NCBI GenBank assembly: GCA_033283165.1
Contig: JAWMQL010000018.1
Coordinates: 1 to 12,325 of the forward strand
DNA: 12,325 nucleotides
Reading direction: 5' to 3'
From: JAWMQL01 sp033283165
Lineage (GTDB): Bacteria; Pseudomonadota; Gammaproteobacteria; Pseudomonadales; Halieaceae
Shown here: in pieces, positions 7,300 through 12,325 of the stretch
Position numbering within the stretch: position 1 is the first letter of the stretch
Layout: each line of letters opens with the position of its first letter
Notes under the pieces: generated by a model
What the model saw: only the letters and a program-made list of their open reading frames with translations
Databases searched by the model: none
Told to the model about the DNA's origin: nothing
Made by a program: the position numbers and the translations under genes

Positions 7300-7371
7300 G
7301 CTCAAGCTACCTTCTTGGTTTTATACGAAAAAGCATATACCGATCGGCGTTATTATGCGATAGCTGCCCCT

Positions 7372-7765
7372 TCAACCTCGAAACACGAATTGTGCTTTGG
7401 GGTGCCTAACCTGCCACAAGAAAATGAATGAACCACTAACAAAGCTACCGTAAATCAATCCACTGACACTCGCCCACATGCTTGATGATAGAACTACGCC
7501 AGTAGAAATTTCATAAGCCATCGACACGGCCTGCTGCCTGGCCACAATTGCGTCTCTCACATGGGAGTAACTTGAGACTACTATAAAGAGGAAGCCGACC
7601 CCATAGATTGTACTGGCCAAAGCTACTCGAAACGCAAAAAGTTAGGGTCCGACCATATACGCCACTACCATGTAACCATTTATCATATTGATCAGTATGG
7701 CAGAGCCAGTTAAAGAGTTGCCGCCCGCTAATAAGGGATATTTCGAACCATTTCGCCGCACTCAT
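7372..7765 (-). pseudogene. Family 2 membrane protein gene broken by a frameshift and a stop
   Basis: The start (ATG, 7763-7765) has GAGGAG seven bases upstream and reads MSAAKWFEISLISG. Shifting frame by one base in the G-rich run at about 7720-7728 restores GNSLTGSAILINMINGYMVV then AYMVGP. An in-frame TAA at 7642-7644 interrupts that frame. After it comes LFAFRVALASTIYGVGF and an open frame ending FLWQVRHPK. The rejoined ~130-residue product has the family core (AYMVG-x-L) and tail. Two independent lesions mean it is not a functional full-length gene, unless sequencing errors caused both. The 82-codon open frame from 7620 on its own would lack the first helix and should not be taken as the gene. 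Confidence 0.8.
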
Positions 7766-7899
7766 TGATGATCTCCTCGTAATTCAACCTTGAAAAAGCA
7801 TAGATGAAATGTCCCAATGCTGGTGAAGGCGGCCTTCATGATTGCGACCATGAGGTTCAAGACTGGATAACTGCATGATCATGGACCCGGCTTTGCAAT

Positions 7900-8418
7900 T
7901 CAGGTGGAAGGTGCGGCTTGGATTCTATCAGACCTCGCTGCGCGAACCATTTCATCCACTATCTTCACCATGTCCGGGCTCAGGGTGCTCTTGGCATAGC
8001 CATCCCACCAATCGGCGTAACCCGGCGAGCTCACAAAGTAATTGAGCTCATTCAGCATGCGCTGCCAGCGTTCTTCGGATACCACGCCGTGCTGGTATTG
8101 GTAATAAGCATTCTCGTAGCAGTTTATCTGGCCACCCATTAGCCAGTTGAATCGAAAGAGTTCGGCCTCATCGAGTGCCATTGAATCTTCGAGACCGCGC
8201 CTGATTATTTCCGACAGGTCAGCCTGTTGAGCGGCAGGCTGCAACTGAGCCTGCATGCTGGAGATGAGTTCCTGGTATGCAGCCCCCGTTGATGCTCGTT
8301 CAGTGCGTTCCATCTGTGCGGTATTCTGACGAATCTGTATTGCCAGGTAGACCAGCGATAAAACAACAGCTACTGCTCCAGCAAGTTCAGCCAGCGCTCC
8401 AATAGCATCCCAATTCAC
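7900..8418 (-). CDS. Family 1 small membrane protein (MNW[DE]A[LI]GA type), GTG start
   Basis: 172 residues from the GTG at 8416-8418. This choice gives MNWDAIGALAELAGAVAVVL, matching the start of both paralogues, with AAAGGAG about 9 bases upstream. A GTG two codons earlier would sit only 3 bases from that site. One helix ends LVYLAIQIRQ. The tail has a glutamine-rich segment (SSMQAQLQPAAQQ), an aromatic patch (YENAYYQYQ) matching YYQYS in the 4707-5174 protein, and a GYADWWDGYA block near the C-terminus. It is the first gene downstream of repeat C and is followed by the broken family 2 gene after 134 bases. Function unknown. Confidence 0.82.
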   Translation of the reverse strand: MNWDAIGALAELAGAVAVVLSLVYLAIQIRQNTAQMERTERASTGAAYQELISSMQAQLQPAAQQADLSEIIRRGLEDSMALDEAELFRFNWLMGGQINCYENAYYQYQHGVVSEERWQRMLNELNYFVSSPGYADWWDGYAKSTLSPDMVKIVDEMVRAARSDRIQAAPST

Positions 8419-8472
8419 GACCACATACTCCTTTGGCTACAACCAAACAAATATAGACCGAAGACTACCTCC

Positions 8473-8976
8473 AGGCGAACAGGGACACTTCCATCGACGG
8501 GAATCAGCTCACTGAACGACTGGCATCGAGAAAAGCAGCCGTTCCCCACCACTCCCTTCGGACAATTTCCATCAAACACCCCGACGCACCCTTCGATCCC
8601 GTCGCCAGTTCAATAGCTGCAAAGCCTCGTGGGCACCGGGAAGGCGTCGGGTACGACGGGTGCGACGGGATTGGGCGATGTTTCTGGGGGGCGTGCGGTA
8701 GGCCTTTTAAGAAATCACCGAAATTTTCGTGGGCACAGTAGTTGGCGGTTTATGGGTGAAAGGGGGAGAAGGGGGGAGGTGCTGAAGATAATCCTGTCTC
8801 TGGCGAACTCGCACTTCAAGCAGCCACCGGTGGCTCAAACATCAAGGGTGGTGAGCAGGTGAAATAGCAGGGAGATCACGTCTTACATGCCGTTTGAGGG
8901 TAGTAGACCATCCTGAAGTCGGCAACGATCAACTCATTGATATTGTTGATATATTAGTAATTCGTCATGCACAGGT
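8473..8976. repeat. Dispersed non-coding repeat, copy C
   Basis: About 504 bases, collinear with copy A from AGGCGAACAGGG at 8473 to ATTCGTCATGCACAGG at 8960-8975. The best-conserved right-hand block, starting CATCCTGAAGTCGGC near 8910, differs from A at one base over about 40. It contains the GC-rich core (8580-8671) and the G-rich tract (8754-8778). It lies between the minus-strand small-gene cluster and the plus-strand lipoprotein genes, so any promoter for the 7900-8418 gene must be inside it or in the 55 bases after it. Confidence 0.85.
8580..8671. other. Structured core of repeat C
   Basis: CCCGACGC at 8580-8587 can pair with GCGTCGGG at 8644-8651. ATCCCGTCGC at 8596-8605 can pair with GCGACGGGAT at 8662-8671 (10 bp, perfect). 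Compared with copy A's second helix, three base pairs are changed on both sides and pairing is kept. Confidence 0.65.
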
Positions 8977-9454
8977 TCCACCTCGTTTCTGCCGTTCCGT
9001 TCTAGAACTATAGCGGCGGCACTTTAGCAAGCTTCACCTCCTAGTAAAGGTTCTCATTTGAAGTACTTACTAGACCGAAAAATTATTTTTCGCCCCCACT
9101 TGCGTGCCAGAAAATCTCGTCTACTCTCAGATCTAGTGACAACCTGTGTCCCGGTTTTGAACCGGGAGGCGACAATGTATGGGCGTGCGTAGCGTCTGTT
9201 CGAACACTCTCTCTTCCTACTTTCATAAAGCCTGCTTTGCGCAAGTAACACCTGGAATTTTCCTTACACGACGCAATTTCCATCACCCCGATCAACAGTA
9301 CCGGATTGCCATGAGCGATCCGGCAACCGGTATTGGGTCTGACTGGAGTGGTTGTGAGGAATTGCCGCGACTATTGGGCCAGCTACGGCTTTTCCCACGT
9401 GAATGTAAACCGTTTTTGTGCCCCAAAGGGCGCTGGTTAGTAACCGGGGTTAGG
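8977..9454. other. Intergenic region upstream of the lipoprotein genes
   Basis: No gene is supported. Open frames on both strands are short and lack ribosome sites or recognisable products. A frame open from 9179 runs into the lipoprotein gene but does not encode a signal peptide at that end. The stretch contains the hairpin at 9149-9167 and an 11-base palindrome GGTTAGTAACC at 9435-9445, just before the ribosome site of the next gene. Confidence 0.5.
9149..9167. other. Perfect 8-bp hairpin
   Basis: TCCCGGTT and AACCGGGA pair across a 3-base loop (TTG). No T-run follows on either strand. On the minus strand the inner part resembles a tRNA T-arm (CCCGG, TTCAAAA, CCGGG), but no matching acceptor, D-arm or anticodon arm was found. 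Confidence 0.5.
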
Positions 9455-10936
9455 ATGGACGGAATAAGATGTTCTCTTTCCCGAAACACACTGACCGTAA
9501 TCTTGCAGCGACGATTGCCCTGGGTGCAGATCCTCTTCTGTATCTTGCTAACTGCATGTGGAGGTGGGGGAAGCAGTGGTGAGGTCGTGGGGCCAACCGG
9601 CACCCCGGTCCCAGAGGGTTACGGGATCGTTGCAGTGACGGTGACCGACGTATTCGGCGAACCCGTTACAGGCGCGAGTGTCAGTCTCTATGACTTTAGC
9701 GAACAAACACCAGAGAATAGCGATATTTCCCATAATGACGTTACCGATGCTGATGGTAGAGCGGAATTCATAGACTTGCCCGCTGGAATTGTAGATGTGT
9801 CAGCTGTCTTGGAATCAGGCATTCGATTAGAGGCGTTTGCCGAAGTAAACCTTGCCGCCGGAAGTCAGATTGACCTTCAGCTCACCGTATTACCGGTTTC
9901 AAATTTTTCCGCGGTCTTCAGTAAAGCCATCGTGGAGCCTGACGGTGTTCAGGATAACGGGCGTGTTCTCGAATTCACTCTTCGCTTCTTCTGGATACCT
10001 AATGATGCATCAGGATCGGAGGTCGAGTATTTGATGTATGATTGTACGCCGGATACCACCAACGACAGCTCTGATTCGCCTGCAGATTGTATTGAGGATA
10101 TATCCGGCTTCGATGCCCCATATCAGGTAGCAAACCAAGGCATGCCGCTGACCCGTTCGCTAACTCCTAGAGGTCCCGTCCAGCCGTATGCTGCCACCAT
10201 TCTTATCGACCAAGGCGGACATGTTTTATCTATCGACCCATTCGACGCCCGCCTTTATGGGGCGAAGTACCTGCTGGAAACGAAGTTGGCAGAGAGCAGG
10301 ATTGCATTGGCAGCCTTTTCGGCGAGCGACAGCCCCTCAGGCGAATTCAGCGCGCTCCCACAAGAACCTGTGACATTCTTTCCTGAGAGTGCTCCCCAAT
10401 TCTATACCTCGGGCAGCGACCTCTATCCTATTATTGACTCGCTATCCAATTACGAAGGTGGCGTCTCTCCACTTTATGCAGCAATCGATCAGGTACTCGA
10501 TTTCACCGACAGCAAGACCACCCCAGATGAACGACGCGCGGTAATCGTCTATACGGATGGCACGGACGATACATGCGGTTTGGTGGAAGCATGTCGAACA
10601 GCCAGACAATCCGTAGTCGATAAAAGTCTGGCTTCTGGAGTCCAGGTATTAGCTATTGGCCAGCTCACAGACTCTGGTGACGTTTCTGTACTCCGGAGCC
10701 TGCCAGAACAGGGTGGATTGACAGCGTGGGTACTGGTCGAAGGGCAGCTGGCGGCCGTATTTGCACAAATTGCCCCTATACTGGATGGCAGTGCAAGCTT
10801 GACTGAACTGCGCTTCAGAATTGAGTCGACAACCGACGGTGTGTTCCAATCCGGCCGCACGGTCTTGGCGAATCTAGAACTCTGTGCATATGGGTGTTGG
10901 GGGCTTGGGATACCCATCGCGATTCAGATTCCCTAG
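9455..10936 (+). CDS. Lipoprotein with carboxypeptidase-regulatory-like and vWA-like domains
   Basis: 493 residues from the ATG at 9455, with GGGG five bases beyond a TTAGG spacer. This start gives a normal lipoprotein signal: basic n-region (R5, R10, R19, R20), hydrophobic WVQILFCILL, then lipobox LTAC with the lipidated cysteine at 35, followed by a GGGGSSG linker. Longer in-frame starts would bury the signal. Residues ~55-145 form a beta-sandwich of the carboxypeptidase-regulatory type (VTDVFGEPVTGASVSLYD, then DADGRAEF and DLPAG). Residues ~245-445 look like a von Willebrand A fold: ATILIDQGG (250s), SPLYAAID (338-345), AVIVYTDGTDD (362-372) and VQVLAIGQL (396-404). The metal site is degenerate: DQGGH replaces DxSxS at 252-256, although S338 and D368 are in place. 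Paired cysteines are present (C197/C212, C374/C380, C477/C481). It is probably an envelope-exposed adhesion or scaffold protein. Its stop is 33 bases from the next gene. Confidence 0.85.
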   Translation: MDGIRCSLSRNTLTVILQRRLPWVQILFCILLTACGGGGSSGEVVGPTGTPVPEGYGIVAVTVTDVFGEPVTGASVSLYDFSEQTPENSDISHNDVTDADGRAEFIDLPAGIVDVSAVLESGIRLEAFAEVNLAAGSQIDLQLTVLPVSNFSAVFSKAIVEPDGVQDNGRVLEFTLRFFWIPNDASGSEVEYLMYDCTPDTTNDSSDSPADCIEDISGFDAPYQVANQGMPLTRSLTPRGPVQPYAATILIDQGGHVLSIDPFDARLYGAKYLLETKLAESRIALAAFSASDSPSGEFSALPQEPVTFFPESAPQFYTSGSDLYPIIDSLSNYEGGVSPLYAAIDQVLDFTDSKTTPDERRAVIVYTDGTDDTCGLVEACRTARQSVVDKSLASGVQVLAIGQLTDSGDVSVLRSLPEQGGLTAWVLVEGQLAAVFAQIAPILDGSASLTELRFRIESTTDGVFQSGRTVLANLELCAYGCWGLGIPIAIQIP

Positions 10937-10969
10937 CGGTGAATTGACCGGGCAGCCAAGGAGTTCGAC

Positions 10970-11776
10970 ATGAATAAATTGTATGCTCCGTCTGTACAGA
11001 CGAAGGACACTTCGGCTGGATTAGCATCTATCCGTGTGGCCCTCATCCTTACCTGTATCCTGGCGATCTCCGGTTGCAAGGTGCGTATCGAGGTACCGGA
11101 AGGTGGTCGTGTTATGTCTGAATCCGGCGCCTACTACTGCAATGCGGGGCAACCCTGCGTCATTGACGTTGTTGACTACTTCTTCGACGAATCCTTTATC
11201 GCCGAACCAGAGCCCGGGTACTTGTTCAGAAGCTGGGACAAGGGTGACCGCTTCCTCTGTGGAGCCAATACTTCAAAGAGATGTGGATTATCAACGTCCT
11301 CCCATGGTTGGCTGGATGACGATGCTATCTTTGGGCCGTTTCTTGAGTCTGACGAAGTATTTTATCTTCGGCCGAGATTTGAAAAAGGGAGTTGTACGTA
11401 TATAAAGGAGGAAAATATTCTGGATATACAATGGGGAGAAGGGCATAGCTATTTTTGGAATGAAGAGCAATCGTGCAGCCTTCCAGGCGTTCTCAACCCG
11501 GTGAAACATGGTCGTTTTGTGGAATACAACACACACTATGGCGCGACATTGCAGGAGGCACGGTTAGTCGTATGCCAATCCGATTATGATCTTGGCACGC
11601 TTGTCAGACATGAGCGGTGGGTGTCTGGATTGATGGACACCTACCCCGGTTCTTTTTTAAGCAAGCATCTTATTGTTCGACCTGATGGAAGCGGCGTGTG
11701 GAAGGACTATGGCAAAGACGGTCAAGAATCTCGCAGAGAATTTGTAACACGGGTGGACGTATGCGAGGAGGCTTGA
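10970..11776 (+). CDS. Cysteine-rich lipoprotein of unknown function
   Basis: 268 residues with AAGGAG six bases before the ATG. The signal peptide has a hydrophobic stretch VALILTCILAI ending in lipobox ISGC, lipidated cysteine at 36. Residues ~38-110 resemble the repeat unit seen in many secreted proteins: a GGRV-x-S strand, a CNAGQPC pair (57-63), then GYLFRSWDKGD and LCG (97-98). Cysteines are spaced as if forming disulphides (C57/C63, C97/C105, C142/C169, C202/C265). The C-terminal half, with KHGRFVEY and RPDGSGVWKDYGKDG, has a MORN- or WG-like rhythm of aromatic residues and glycines, but I would not name a family. It follows the vWA-like lipoprotein by 33 bases on the same strand, so co-transcription and a joint envelope role are likely. 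Confidence 0.82.
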   Translation: MNKLYAPSVQTKDTSAGLASIRVALILTCILAISGCKVRIEVPEGGRVMSESGAYYCNAGQPCVIDVVDYFFDESFIAEPEPGYLFRSWDKGDRFLCGANTSKRCGLSTSSHGWLDDDAIFGPFLESDEVFYLRPRFEKGSCTYIKEENILDIQWGEGHSYFWNEEQSCSLPGVLNPVKHGRFVEYNTHYGATLQEARLVVCQSDYDLGTLVRHERWVSGLMDTYPGSFLSKHLIVRPDGSGVWKDYGKDGQESRREFVTRVDVCEEA

Positions 11777-12092
11777 AAATGGTTTGGCCAACTCAACTGC
11801 CCTGATATTGCCTAAATCGATCCAAGACTGGATACAAACAGTGCCAACGCCCACCCGGCATCCCGAGCCAACTCCTTGTCGGTGCTGTCGATTTACTCCA
11901 GTCAAGTCTAATTGATAATAGCTTGTGAATTGGCATGCAAAACTGTCCAGATTGGCACCTTCAGGCAGGTCAGCGGCAGGGTCCAATCAGCGCCGCTATC
12001 AGCCGCCAGCTCTCTGCCTGGACCTGCCTGCGGCCCATCAGGCCAATTTGGCAATCGCTTTGTTAGACTCTCCCAGCCACATACGTATTATC
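11777..12092. other. Intergenic region with a compound inverted repeat
   Basis: No gene is supported in these 316 bases; open frames at 11912-12134 have no ribosome site and overlap the inverted repeat at 11951-12047. No clear terminator with a T-run follows the lipoprotein gene. Confidence 0.5.
11951..12047. repeat. Compound inverted repeat (possible cruciform or structured RNA)
   Basis: Outer arms ATTGGC (11951-11956) and GCCAAT (12042-12047) enclose perfect 10-bp arms CAGGCAGGTC (11962-11971) and GACCTGCCTG (12021-12030). Inside these, AGCGGC (11972-11977) pairs with GCCGCT (11992-11997). The nested order fits one branched structure. It ends 45 bases before the IS6 left end. Confidence 0.55.
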
Positions 12093-12325
12093 GGTATCGC
12101 CAAGTTAACTCACCTAAATGAGATAATCTGGTGATGAACACCTACAAACGATATAGATTTCCACCCGATATAATTTCCTATGCCGTCTGGCTCTACTATC
12201 GCTTCAACCTGAGCCACCGTGATATCGAAGATCTACTAGCTGAGCGAGGCATCAAAGTCAGTCGCGAATCAATCCGCCTCTGGTGCATAAAATTCGGAGC
12301 GATTTATACCCGGCGTTTGAAGCGA
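12093..12325 (+). mobile_element. 5' end of a second IS6-family insertion sequence
   Basis: The left terminal repeat GGTATCGCCAAGTTAA (12093-12108) is followed by a short leader and a transposase start at 12134. The element continues beyond the window and points the same way as the one ending at 253. Confidence 0.78.
12134..12325 (+). CDS. IS6-family transposase, N-terminal part
   Basis: 64 codons are visible from the ATG at 12134, and the frame is open to the window edge. The protein begins MNTYKRYRFPPDIISYAVWL, then YYRFNLSHRDIEDLLAERGI, then VSRESIRLWCIKFG. This is the helix-turn-helix DNA-binding start typical of IS6/IS26-group transposases. The catalytic DDE part lies outside the window. 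The visible portion has no lesion, unlike the possibly damaged copy at the left edge. Confidence 0.88.
   Translation, partial: MNTYKRYRFPPDIISYAVWLYYRFNLSHRDIEDLLAERGIKVSRESIRLWCIKFGAIYTRRLKR

Noticed and set aside
4707..8418. Integron cassette array (small same-strand genes with regular gaps)
   Set aside because: No attC-like pair of RYYYAAC and GTTRRRY cores was found between the genes, and the repeats A-C are too long, not placed after each gene, and end in an IS-like motif. No integrase gene is present.
9130..9180. tRNA-like T-arm on the minus strand (CCCGG, TTCAAAA, CCGGG)
   Set aside because: No matching 5' acceptor strand, D-arm or anticodon arm lies at a workable distance; the perfect 8-bp stem fits a plain hairpin better.
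9179..9454. Upstream extension of the vWA-like lipoprotein gene
   Set aside because: The extended N-terminus has no signal peptide and would put the lipobox at residue 127; the ATG at 9455 gives a normal lipoprotein signal.

Overview
The window looks like an accessory region of a proteobacterial chromosome, probably a gammaproteobacterium. The evidence is two lipoproteins with gammaproteobacterial-style lipoboxes, Shine-Dalgarno-led genes, a TIR-TPR protein of a kind I associate with that class, and IS6-type transposases. No housekeeping gene or RNA gene is visible, so the taxonomic call is an inference. Base composition is patchy: the TIR gene (500-2587) and the polytopic membrane gene (2896-3690) are GC-rich, while the small-gene cluster at about 4700-7800 is clearly richer in A+T. 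This suggests separate origins.

Layout. (1) 1-253: 3' end of an IS6-family element (transposase C-terminus plus right inverted repeat). (2) 500-2587, minus: membrane-anchored TIR-TPR protein with a TTG start. (3) 2896-3690, minus: seven-helix membrane protein. (4) 3856-8976: a repeat-rich zone. Three diverged copies (A, B, C) of one non-coding repeat, all in the same orientation, lie around a run of small minus-strand genes. These genes belong to two uncharacterised families. Family 1 has the N-terminus MNW[DE]A[LI]GA, one membrane helix and a soluble tail (7900-8418, 6847-7299, 4707-5174). Family 2 has about three helices and often ends in a WRVRHPK-like tail (5810-6214, 6330-6707, and a broken copy at 7372-7765). 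Next to repeat A is a relic of an rve-type transposase. (5) 9455-11776, plus: two adjacent lipoprotein genes, one with a carboxypeptidase-regulatory-like domain and a von Willebrand A-like domain, the other cysteine-rich. (6) 11951-12047: a long compound inverted repeat. (7) 12093-end: left end and transposase N-terminus of another IS6-family element, in the same orientation as the first.

The TIR protein looks like a signalling or defence effector with a predicted periplasmic TPR sensor. The lipoprotein pair is probably co-transcribed and acts at the cell envelope. The small membrane proteins alternate family 1 and family 2 between direct repeats, which suggests a cargo region that grows, decays and may recombine through the repeats. 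The most unusual signal is the core of the repeat: GC-rich 9-nt units occur in complementary blocks arranged in the same order rather than mirror order, and one helix keeps its pairing through matched base changes between copies. I found no CRISPR array, convincing tRNA, rRNA or integron attC site.
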